Source: Pythium myriotylum
Taxonomy: Eukaryota; Oomycota; Peronosporomycetes; Pythiales; Pythiaceae
Assembly: GCA_023091665.1 (NCBI GenBank)
Contig: JALJCQ010000023.1
Coordinates: 1,302,001-1,366,000, forward strand
Direction of reading: 5' to 3'
Length of the DNA: 64,000 nucleotides
This document shows, piece by piece, positions 46,063-54,681 of this stretch (positions within the stretch are counted from its first letter, which is position 1; every line of letters starts with the position of its first letter). The translations under genes were made by a program, and so were the position numbers. Below the pieces are notes generated by a model. That model saw only the letters and a program-made list of their open reading frames with translations, was not told where the DNA came from and ran no database searches.

Positions 46063-47520
46063 CTAATGTGTTGAACTTGATGAATCCTAACAGCATGGCG
46101 TGGGCTGGCCTGTTCGACCTGCTAATGCTCAACGGAGCGGTCTAGTGGCCACCACGGATGCATATCGTTGGCAAGTGAGTCTTGAAGATTGGAATAACTG
46201 TCAGGTGGTGGAGCAGGAGGGGCAGTTGACTTGACCGGCGTAGTGATGCCGCTGAGGATCAGCCCTGTCGCCATTCTATTGGCGGCTTGTGGGTGGGGCC
46301 ACCAGCGGTGAACTCCTAGGGAGTCCGCAAGTTTGCGCTCGCTGCTGGCCAATTTGTCAGTCGGCAAGATTTCCTCCTCCACGGCCGCTGAAGCACATCG
46401 GTGGCGCCTGAACGTCGTCGGGGACAACGCGCTTATCCGGGGGCAGATGCGCAGCTACCAACCAACTCGGCACCCGACCATCCGACCCCTCTACGCGCGG
46501 AAGCTCGGCAAATAGCTGATCGGATCCGCGTTTGCACGTGGACTCATCACCTCCGAGCCTACAACAAGATGGCCGATCTCGCAGCCAACATCGCTATGGA
46601 CACCAGACGAAGTGTCCCAGGGCTCCAAATCCAACCACAGGAGCACCATTCCCGGCTCGAGGCCCACCTAGCAACAGGTTTTCACCTATGGCAATCGCGC
46701 CATCTTCGTCGCGACTCATCGTGGTAGTTCAAAATGGTATATCACCCGGCTATAGGGTTCATCAATTGCAATCCAATAGACCTCACGTTTCAAAGGCAAA
46801 GGGTGCCCAAACGAGGTTGACGGGGGGATCGGCACACCCGGAGTTGGTCCCGACAACTTCAACTGCATGGAGACGAAGGGCGTGCGCGGCTTCAAGTCCC
46901 TCGAGGAAAGCCTGATATTGAGCGTGAGTGGTGATGGCGTCCGTCTCAACTAAACTGGTGGACGCACTCCACACGATCGTGGCTTCTCCGGATACGCGGG
47001 TGGCTCGCACAATGACAGCACCGGCTCCTCCGGGGCCATGATTGCCGCGGGAGCGGCCTTCAAAGAAGAGAAGGTGGGTAACCATCGCTGGGCCCGGAGG
47101 GGTACCTCCGGGGCAGGAGGGACTGGATGCTGGACGAGGTGCGTCTCGGTTTGAAAGCCGAGACGCACCTCGTCCAGTAGGGCCAGATGCTGCTCGGGAA
47201 GGGCAGAATGGCCTGCGAGTCGTGCGCATACTAAGCACACGACTCGCAGGTAGGCTTTTCTGCCCATCCCGTACCAAGCACTGCTTAGTTGCTGAAGCAC
47301 GCGGTGACGAGCGCGACATCTGCTTTCGACTCGGAGTCGGTCGCCAACAGCATGGCGGACGCTGCAGCCAATCTGGCAATGGACACCGCTCAAAGCAGTC
47401 ACGAGTTACACCCCACAACCCGAGTAGACCATTCAGCCATCGTCGACCATGTTGACGGCGATCTGACGTATTGGAGGCGAGAACTCACCCCAGAATTCAG
47501 GCACTAATAGGAGTCGGATG
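46063..47520. mobile_element. Patchwork of retroelement RNase H fragments
   Basis: No intact gene. On the minus strand (about 46790-47080) LLFFEGRSRGNHGPGGAGAV and QYQAFLEGLEAAHALRLHAV match the N-terminal half of retroelement RNase HI; the first acidic position reads EG rather than DG. On the plus strand, two copies of the C-terminal segment survive (YNKMADLAANIAMDT near 46555-46605 and NSMADAAANLAMDT near 47345-47385), and a third, weaker one lies on the minus strand near 46270. The opposing orientations and the perfect hairpin at 47130-47177 show scrambled, inverted insertions. Confidence 0.7.
47130..47177. repeat. Perfect hairpin with 20-bp arms
   Basis: Arms 47130-47149 and 47158-47177 are exact inverted repeats around an 8-base loop. 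A second hairpin with 13-bp arms follows (47212-47224 and 47238-47250). Both lie inside the RNase H patchwork and probably mark junctions between inverted fragments. Confidence 0.85.
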
Positions 47521-47630
47521 ACGTGTTTTCTCTGCATCAGGTGCTTCCGTATCTGCCTGGCAGAGGCGTGTACTATTCAGTATTCATCCACTTCTCATCT
47601 GCGGGTGCCGGCCTCTGCTGTTCCTCGTTC

Positions 47631-47745
47631 GGGCGCAGCCTCACTCTCCAAAACGCCTTCCCAAAACAACGATGAAGACCTCCACGCTGCGTGGAGGTCT
47701 TCATCGTTGTTTTGGGAAGGCGTTTTGGAGAGTGAGGCTGCGCCC
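47631..47745. repeat. 57-bp perfect inverted duplication abutting a hAT element
   Basis: Left arm 47631-47687 contains the initiator-like element, ATG and first 16 coding bases of the broken cysteine-rich gene. After a single T (47688) the same 57 bp follow inverted (47689-47745), ending exactly where the hAT terminus CAGGG begins at 47746. Confidence 0.92.
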
Positions 47746-48769
47746 CAGGGCTGTGACAATAAACATTGTATATTGATTGTAGACCGAAATCCGTAGACAA
47801 TCAATTATTGTACAATATACAATATATTGTGGAGGGAAGTTTCGTGTGAACTTGAGAAGCACTTATGGGCTTTTTTCGGCTTGCTTTCGGGCCTTTTCAG
47901 CCTCTCTTGATAGTTTGATTGCTTGAGACACGTTGCTCATGCTGACGAGATCCCAATTCAAGTTCAAGTACATGATCACCTCAAGTGTGGTGGTGTCCAT
48001 ACTCTTGCCCATCATACACTTGACGACCGAAAAGAAACGCTCAACTACGAGCAACGTAGGAGGGACCCAACTCACATCTTCGTAGCGCTGCGTGGCTTCA
48101 ATTCGGTTGCGGGCACGTTTTTTGATGGCTTCATCCAGTTCTTGTGCGGCACGCTTGGGACCGGTCAACGGTGGCGAGGCTGAGGGTGAGGCTGAAGCAG
48201 TCGACACATTTCGGTTACCTCGGCGAAGGCGACGTACAGCAGCGACTTCGGCCTGAGATCTGCGACTTGTAAATATCCGTCATGTTCAAGGCCAAGTGCG
48301 ACGTCAGGTTACGGTATGCCCGCCGTCGTCTCTCTATGTAAGCTCTGCAACGAGTCAATCACAGCCTCTACATCTAAAATCCTGTCAATCAGCGTGAATT
48401 GCGTTTTGGCTCGTTCTGGGGTGGAGATGGGCTTGGGAGAATTTGCTTTGGACGATCGAACCACTCGCTCATATGCACCACAGCCCACCAACCAGCCAAG
48501 AGCGTCCAGGTTGTCGAAGTGATGTTCAACAACACGACACCTACCTGCCGCGACTGCGTTGTTTGCAACAAAACAGTCCTACAAGACAAGAAGGCGGTGG
48601 CAGCACCATTTCCGTCGTGGCGGCAAGGTTGCAGAGCAATATATTGAAGAGGAATATTTTGATACAATATGACAATAAACAGTGAACTATTGTGTTCGGC
48701 CAACAATCAATAATTGTCCCCAACAATATTTTGGATCCGACAATAGCAATATTTTTGCACCCACCCCTG
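47746..48769. mobile_element. hAT-type DNA transposon, internally decayed
   Basis: The 1,024-bp element begins CAGGGCTGTGACAATAA and ends with the complement of CAGGGGTGGGTGC, the CAGGG-type terminal inverted repeats of hAT elements. It is associated with an 8-bp target duplication, CTCCACGC (47680-47687 and 48770-48777), the length hAT transposases make. Subterminal regions are AT-rich with ACAAT/ATTGT words. It carries only transposase remnants on the minus strand, so it is non-autonomous. Confidence 0.85.
47863..48207 (-). pseudogene. hAT transposase C-terminal fragment
   Basis: Reads WVPPTLLVVERFFSVVKC and later LEVIMYLNLNWDLV, the hAT dimerisation-region pattern (ERxFS ... LxLNxN). There is no ATG start, and the upstream catalytic core is absent from the element. 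A second coding-like stretch at about 48309-48490 on the same strand is probably another transposase remnant. Confidence 0.7.
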
Positions 48770-49181
48770 CTCCACGCTCACGATCACCGCTGTCGTCGCG
48801 CTCTGCCATATTCGGCCTGTCGTCTGCCTCCTCGTCGTGCGAGAGCGTTTGCCTCGGTGAGCACTCGACCTGCCTGTGGAAAGTCTACGCCGACGGAACG
48901 GGCCAAGCCGCAATCAATGCCTGCTACTCTATCTACGACAAGTGCGTGGAGGACTGCCGCGGCAAGGTGCATGCACGCTCCACGAAGAAGCAATAGATCC
49001 TTCTGAGGGAAAGTCTGTTCGACGTCTACCAGTGCGTTGAAGTCACTGTACGAAACCCGACTCGAGTTCAACCAGATTATCGTAGCCACGGGACCTCGAA
49101 TGCAACAACCGTCTTTGTGTACACATCCATTCCTGCTAAATCGTAATGACATCACGATCCACTTTCTTTCTACGAGGTACT

Positions 49182-51101
49182 TCATGGTGCACAGCAGCGC
49201 TTGGAGAACTGCTTGCCGTTTGGGTCCTCCGGTACGTCCAGCGTAGGGTTGCGGTCGAAGAACCCTTCGGGCTTGAGCACAAAGCCCGTCATATCCACCG
49301 GCATCATCGGCCAGTCCTCCGTGCGAGGAAAGTGCGTGAGACCGAACGTGTGCCACACCACAATGTCCTCGCCATTGACGCTGCGGTTCTTGCGAGTGTA
49401 CTCGGGCAGACCGGCGCCGCCAGGATGCTGGTTCGGAGTGTACCCGGCCGCCCACAGCTCGTCGCGGTCGTACTGCGTGACCCAGAGGTGCTTGGTGGAG
49501 AAGGCGGCACGCTTGCGGAGGGAAGCCTCGTCGGCGGCGAGCAGCAGCGGCTGGCCTTCCGGGAAGAGCGTGAACGCCGTCGGGTGGCCCAGACGGTTGG
49601 TCGTCTCGCTCGACGCGATGCGCCACACGCGGCCTTTCTCGTTCGCCGCCACGCGCTGTGCGTCGCTCTCGCGCTGCAGACGCGTCACCGACCGCGTGAA
49701 CGCGTTGCCGTACGGGTTCTCGGGACTGATCGGAAGTCGCTGCACTTCCAGCTCGTCCACGTGGCACTTGTCGCCGTCGATGGCGACGTCCAAGCGAGCC
49801 GAGAAGAGATGCTGGTGGATGGGTGCGCCGAGGCGCGGCGCCATCTCGGTCGCGAACTCGTATCCGTCGGCGCGACCCGACGTGAACACGATCCCCGTGG
49901 CCTTGCACTCGAGCTGGATCTTGCCATCGAGGTACAGGTGCCAGTAGAAGCCGTAGTCGTAGTTGCCGACCGTCACGAAGAACGAGATCACCAGACGACG
50001 CTGGCGACGCACCGTGCCTTCACCCCCAAACACATCCGTGTGTTTCCACAGCGTACCGAAGTCCTCCTCGTGGATGCAGACGGCGTTCTTGATCACGAAA
50101 GGCTCGCAAAAGTCGTTCACGACCGTCGCGTCCAGGTACTGGATGTGGCCGAGACAGTCGCAGCCCAGCACGAGCGAGTTGGCGAGGCGACCGAACTGGT
50201 ACTCGCCGGCGTCGAAGTAGTTCTGCCAGTTGTGGGTCGGCAACGGATCGGCGTACGGCACGACCATCTCGGAGATGGACGCGCGGTTGAGGATCTTGCG
50301 ACCGGCGAAGGAGATGTCGTGGAGCGTGAGACCCTCGCGGCCGTTGAAGCCGATGCGCACGTTCCACTTCTCCCACGAGAGCACGTGGTTGTCGACCGTG
50401 AAGCTCGCTCCCTGAGGCTGTGTGATCACCAGCGGCTTCATGGTCGTACGCATGGGGCCAGTCAGCGCCGGGTGGAGGTAGTCGCCGGACTCTTCGGGGA
50501 TGTGCATGTAGCCAGTGTCGACGAGTCGAAGCACGCGGCGGTTGTTGAGGTCGACGTGGGCGACGACGCCCTCAATCGGATGGGCGTACATCGATCGACT
50601 GCCTTCTTTCGCGTAGAAGCTGAGCACGCGGATCATGCGCACACCGACTTCATCCTCGTAGCCGAAAACACCGGCGGATAACGGAGCACACAAGACCTTG
50701 GAGAGGTCAGTGATACCGCGCTTGTTCAGCGCCTCCACATACTCCGGGTCCGCCTTCGCAATGTCTCCAGCCGCGACGTAGTCCGCATCAAGGACAGGCC
50801 CCCAGCCGTCGACCGCCGGGTTGAGTTGACGACGCTCGACGATCTTGCCGCTGGGGATATCAACCACGACCTGCGTGGCGATCATGGTCTCCGTGTTCAG
50901 CAGCAGTGCACCGATCTCACGCGGCACGGCATCGCCGGGTCGGAATGCAGAAAGTGTCTTGTGATCTGGCTCGCGCAACATGACGTAGGAGAACCGGATG
51001 GCTGGGCCCGGGAAGCCGTTCTCGGCGACGATCTGCTTGAGACGCAGCACCTCGTCGGCCGAGATGGGATCCAGCGGGTGGAGAACGGCGGGGGCGGTCA
51101 T
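49182..51101 (-). CDS. Primary (copper, topaquinone) amine oxidase
   Basis: Oxidises primary amines to aldehyde, ammonia and hydrogen peroxide using copper and topaquinone, a cofactor the enzyme makes from its own tyrosine. 639 aa from ATG 51101; the frame extends 23 codons further but that segment looks like leader. The topaquinone motif is VGNYDYGF with the precursor Tyr381; the copper-ligand pair is HQHLF and the third copper histidine lies in THFPRTEDWPMMP. The catalytic-base region is YFDAGEYQFG. N2/N3-like domains precede the catalytic beta sandwich, and length matches fungal and bacterial enzymes. No signal peptide or clear peroxisomal SKL tail (ends RCCAP). It is divergent from the transporter at 52609. 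Confidence 0.93.
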   Translation of the reverse strand: MTAPAVLHPLDPISADEVLRLKQIVAENGFPGPAIRFSYVMLREPDHKTLSAFRPGDAVPREIGALLLNTETMIATQVVVDIPSGKIVERRQLNPAVDGWGPVLDADYVAAGDIAKADPEYVEALNKRGITDLSKVLCAPLSAGVFGYEDEVGVRMIRVLSFYAKEGSRSMYAHPIEGVVAHVDLNNRRVLRLVDTGYMHIPEESGDYLHPALTGPMRTTMKPLVITQPQGASFTVDNHVLSWEKWNVRIGFNGREGLTLHDISFAGRKILNRASISEMVVPYADPLPTHNWQNYFDAGEYQFGRLANSLVLGCDCLGHIQYLDATVVNDFCEPFVIKNAVCIHEEDFGTLWKHTDVFGGEGTVRRQRRLVISFFVTVGNYDYGFYWHLYLDGKIQLECKATGIVFTSGRADGYEFATEMAPRLGAPIHQHLFSARLDVAIDGDKCHVDELEVQRLPISPENPYGNAFTRSVTRLQRESDAQRVAANEKGRVWRIASSETTNRLGHPTAFTLFPEGQPLLLAADEASLRKRAAFSTKHLWVTQYDRDELWAAGYTPNQHPGGAGLPEYTRKNRSVNGEDIVVWHTFGLTHFPRTEDWPMMPVDMTGFVLKPEGFFDRNPTLDVPEDPNGKQFSKRCCAP

Positions 51102-52558
51102 GCTTCGGTCTTGGTTGCGTGCTTGGCTGCAGATTGTGGACTGGAATTTGCCTGTCGATTGGCGAAGCATGGCGCCTTATGCGATTGGGTGACTGTCCGA
51201 CCATGGCGTCAATCAAGGGGGATGGGGCCATGTATTACGAGATATTTGTCCACGCCAAATGAGCCTACGAATCGCATTGTCTCCCACAGAGCAGCCACGC
51301 GGCCGTGGCTTTACCACCAGAATACCGCGATCCAACCCGATGCAAAAGAAATCCCGAGGAAAACAACTCGTCGACATCATTACGTGGTGAGCTGCTCGGG
51401 AGCTACAGGAATACCATAAGCTTCGCGGCATGAATGGCTCTAGTTCAAGTCCGAGGTTCGCAAAATCCCGGCATGTTATCCTCGTGCTGTTTCTCCGAGA
51501 CTCGTCGGCGTCAGTGCCCACGCAACGGTGACTCTGTGATCACAATGCCTCCCCAAGTGCTGCCAAGGATCGTGTGGCCTCATTGGTGGACCACGCCCGT
51601 GACGCGGCGTGGCTCACAGCTCTCACCGGACGTCGTTCTTTGCTCAATGATTCCGAGGATCCCACGTCGGACATCGTCTCGGTTTGAACAAACACCCTTA
51701 CGACACCAGAACTCTCTTCGGAATGAGGCTGAACTGTCTTCCCCACAACGCATAATCCTGACGAAGCACCCGTCTCAGTTGATGCCCTGTTTCCGTTCTT
51801 GATCTCAGAGAGAGCACGATTGAGTTTGGTGATTACGACACACTGCCTCGGTGCCACTCCTGTGCTTGGGGCTATAATAGTATTCTAGTGCCAGCGAGAG
51901 CTCACCAGCCATTTGCATCGCTTTTGGAGCCCTCCGATTCTCGTCGGAACGCACGCGAGACGTCAGCGGTCGTCCAGCTCACAGACAAGCAGCTACTGCA
52001 TTAGTGTAAACTGAACCGCGATACGTCCGCTCGGTGACTCGTGACAAATCTTTCAACTGCAGTTGAGCTCATCCCTGGTGGCGGCGATTGGCTCGTTGGT
52101 CGCGTGACGCTTCGTCGTCTGTGCCGCTTCAACGTGGACTTGCTCACCGAGAGCCTCACCTGCTCACCAAATCATCAGCAGTCGACGCCATCTGGGTTTC
52201 CAAAGGAGATCTGCCAGTGAGAAGGGAGCCTGACTAGACAAACCCAATCGACGGTCTCACCTAGGACTTCAGTTTCCATTCTGCGCCGAGAGGAGATGAG
52301 ACCGACGAGGCGATCTGTTCTGACGGTGGAGGCCTCGCTCACGTTGAAGAGGTCGAGATGACGCACACCTCCGGGCCAATCACAACGTGCCCTTAACTAC
52401 GCGATGTCAGCATGGAAGAACAAGACGCTTGGCACTTGAAGCGAGTGTACATACAACTAGTACAGCTTCGCACACGGCGATAGCCGCCGTCTTGGAGATC
52501 ATCGAGACTGTAGCCTTCGACAAACGTGTCAAACCCTTTCGTCCTTTGTATTTTCATA
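51102..52558. other. Intergenic region between amine oxidase and APC transporter
   Basis: No gene supported in ~1.5 kb. One plus-strand stretch (about 51580-51890) reads protein-like (HARDAAWLTALTGRRSLLND) but with several stops, perhaps a decayed insertion. The rest holds the two divergent promoters. Confidence 0.45.
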
Positions 52559-52570
52559 TCATTCCATTTC
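52559..52570 (+). promoter_or_regulatory. Initiator-like element of the APC transporter gene
   Basis: TCATTCCATTTC, followed by a CT repeat, matches the oomycete initiator well and lies 50 bp before the ATG at 52609. In-frame ATGs further upstream would precede this start site. Confidence 0.65.
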
Positions 52571-52608
52571 TCTCTCTCTCAAGGTCACACACCTCCACAC
52601 CGACCGCC

Positions 52609-54066
52609 ATGGCCGACGTCGTGCTCTCGCCAGCCATCAACAACGCCGGGGCCACCGCCGAGACCCACCGGTACGCCAAAGTGCCCCATCTCTGGGCGCT
52701 CGGCGTCGGCGCCGTCATCGGCGGAGACTTCTACGGCTGGCAGTCGACGCTCGTGGCCGGCTACCTCGGTCTGCTCGTGATCCTCGCGTTCGTGACGGTG
52801 CTGTACGTGTTGCTGGCGTTCTCGATCGCGGAGATGGCGTCGATGATGCCGACGGGCGGCGGGCCCTACGTCTTCTCGCTGCAGGGCATCGGTCCGCGCG
52901 CCGCGTTCTTCGCCGGTTTCGCCGAGACGCTCAAGGTCGTGGTCACAGTCGCCACGACGTTCTACACCATCTTCCTCTACGGCGACACGCTCTTCGGTCT
53001 GGGCGGCGCCGACTACAGTCCGCTGTGGTCGACGCTCTTCGGCGTGGTCTTCGTCGCGCTCAACAGTATCGGCGTGGAGGCCACGTTCCGCGTGCAGGTG
53101 TTCGCGACGGTGCTGTCGATGGTGATGCTGGTGATCTTCTACGTCGGAGCTGCGACCAAGCTGGACTATGACAAGTGGGTCGCGCAGCAGGACTGGGAGT
53201 TCACGAACTGGAGCGACTCGATCCAGGGCATCTCGTTCGGTCTCTGGTTCTACTTCGGCATCGAGGAGCTGCCGCTCGCGGCCGAGGAGACGATCGAGCC
53301 GGAGAAGAACGTGCCGCGCGGACTCGTGGCCTCGATCGCGACGCTCGTGGTCGTCTCGTTCTGCACGGCGACGTTCAGCTCGCTGATCAGTCCGGGCGCG
53401 ACGGGCGTGTACGCGTCGACGGCGCCGCTCGTCGTGGGCTACCGCAGTGTGTTCGGCGACACGACGACGACGTCCTACTTCACGTGGATCACGGTGGTCG
53501 GCATCATCTCGAGCACGCACTCGTTCGTGTTCTGCATGGGGCGCCTGCTCTTCGCCATCTCGCGGGACGGGTACTTCCCTAAGTTCCTCTCCACGGTGCA
53601 CGCGACGCGCGGCACGGCGTACGTGGCGCTGATCACGGGCGGCGTCGTGGCGCAGGTCGTGTCGGTCGCGCTTCACTACGCGATCGGCGACGTGCGTCTG
53701 GGCAGCGTGCTCATCAATCTGGCGCTCTTCGGTGGGCTCATCTCGTACAGTTTCCAGCTCGTGTCGTTCATCTTGCTGCGTGTGCGTGAGCCGGAGCGTC
53801 CGCGTCCGTACAAGAGTCCGTTCGGAGTGACCGGCGCTGTGGTGTGTCTGGTTCTTTGCGCCATTGCAATGGGGGGCATCATCTACGCGGGTGCGTCGAA
53901 CCGCGACTTCCGCGCGTCGGTGGTGGCGGCGTTGGTGTTGTTCGCACTTGGGACGGTGTACTTTTTCCACAGCGTGAAGCCTCGGCTTGCGGCCATGACG
54001 GCGATGACGCCGCAGCGTGCCAAGGAGATGCGGGAGACGCTGCTTAGTCGGCAGTCGCATGCTTAG
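52609..54066 (+). CDS. APC-superfamily permease, ethanolamine/amino-acid permease-like
   Basis: 485-aa integral membrane transporter with about twelve hydrophobic segments. The start is the ATG after the initiator-like element; the open frame runs 74 codons further upstream but is leader. The TM1 region reads GVGAVIGGDFYGWQSTLVAGY, matching the GGxFYGW signature of ethanolamine permease-type APC proteins. TM2 holds FSIAEMASMMPTGGGPY. The loop EELPLAAEETIEPEKNVPRG corresponds to the APC consensus with a conserved acidic run and NxPRG. Likely plasma-membrane uptake of an amino acid, ethanolamine or polyamine. Its head-to-head position with an amine oxidase suggests the two handle the same amines, which is inference. 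GC-rich and intronless. Confidence 0.87.
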   Translation: MADVVLSPAINNAGATAETHRYAKVPHLWALGVGAVIGGDFYGWQSTLVAGYLGLLVILAFVTVLYVLLAFSIAEMASMMPTGGGPYVFSLQGIGPRAAFFAGFAETLKVVVTVATTFYTIFLYGDTLFGLGGADYSPLWSTLFGVVFVALNSIGVEATFRVQVFATVLSMVMLVIFYVGAATKLDYDKWVAQQDWEFTNWSDSIQGISFGLWFYFGIEELPLAAEETIEPEKNVPRGLVASIATLVVVSFCTATFSSLISPGATGVYASTAPLVVGYRSVFGDTTTTSYFTWITVVGIISSTHSFVFCMGRLLFAISRDGYFPKFLSTVHATRGTAYVALITGGVVAQVVSVALHYAIGDVRLGSVLINLALFGGLISYSFQLVSFILLRVREPERPRPYKSPFGVTGAVVCLVLCAIAMGGIIYAGASNRDFRASVVAALVLFALGTVYFFHSVKPRLAAMTAMTPQRAKEMRETLLSRQSHA

Positions 54067-54681
54067 GTTTGGGAGGTGAGCCCCATCTGGACCCTCGCGT
54101 GGTGGTGGCCTCTCCCATACCCTCGCGTGATGAGGGTACAGTATAGTGTCGGCAGTGTTTGGAGCGTGGAGGCGTGACTTTGTATAAACGAGTTCTGTAG
54201 TAACGAGCAGGCGAGTGTGGGAGTCACTCGAATCGATTCCTCAGTGCACTTTTTCTTTAGATCTGCTGGAAGTGTGGTTGGAATTGATGCCGAAGTACCG
54301 CAGCTGAGAGAACATGGGATTTCCGCAGCGCTTTCGTTTCGTTAAATCTTCCACCCAAAAGATCGGAGAAAAGAAGGTAGTCTAGAATCCTAGAATGCTA
54401 TAATGACACAATTGTGGTTGTGTGCTATACTCACAGCCAAATTCTTTGATCTCGAACGCGAAAAAGTACCGGTATCAAAGCCCAAGTGGCGATCAGTCAC
54501 AGTCAAGGATAGCTGACCCTAGCGAGTGCTCACAGGAGAGACCCCGACAACCATATCTTGAAGTTTGTTCCGAATTTGCCGGCTGGTGCGCAAGTGACTA
54601 TCCACCCGACCAGCGACCAAGCTCAAGTCTTCGTTTCCCCCGTTTGGAAGCTCAAGCCACGAGCGAAGACCCCCTGCCTCC
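54067..54681. other. Intergenic, transporter 3' region to retroelement start
   Basis: No gene seen. An imperfect inverted word around CCCTCGCGTG (54090-54140) may help 3'-end formation. The 5' boundary of the retroelement could not be located. Confidence 0.4.

Larger units (their letters stand above)
47672..48996 (+). pseudogene. Broken paralogue of the cysteine-rich secreted gene, split by a hAT insertion
   Basis: The 5' piece (47672-47687) holds only the ATG and five following codons' worth of signal peptide. The 3' piece (48770-48996) resumes with the duplicated CTCCACGC and carries the rest of the signal peptide and the mature region. Two lesions are visible: the ~1.1-kb insertion, and a 2-base loss near 48803 that shifts frame inside the signal peptide. 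Downstream, the mature frame still reads SSSCESVCLGEHSTC to the stop, with all six cysteines of the intact gene. The broken state is clear; it cannot yield the secreted protein from its own ATG. Confidence 0.88.

Noticed and set aside
51434..51857. Small frames in the amine oxidase-transporter interval
   Set aside because: One stretch looks protein-like but is broken by stops in its best frame; too weak to call a gene.
52585..54060. 491-codon open frame antisense to the APC transporter
   Set aside because: Composition is dominated by Arg, His and Asp from reading GC-rich codons backwards; the sense frame has clear transporter motifs.
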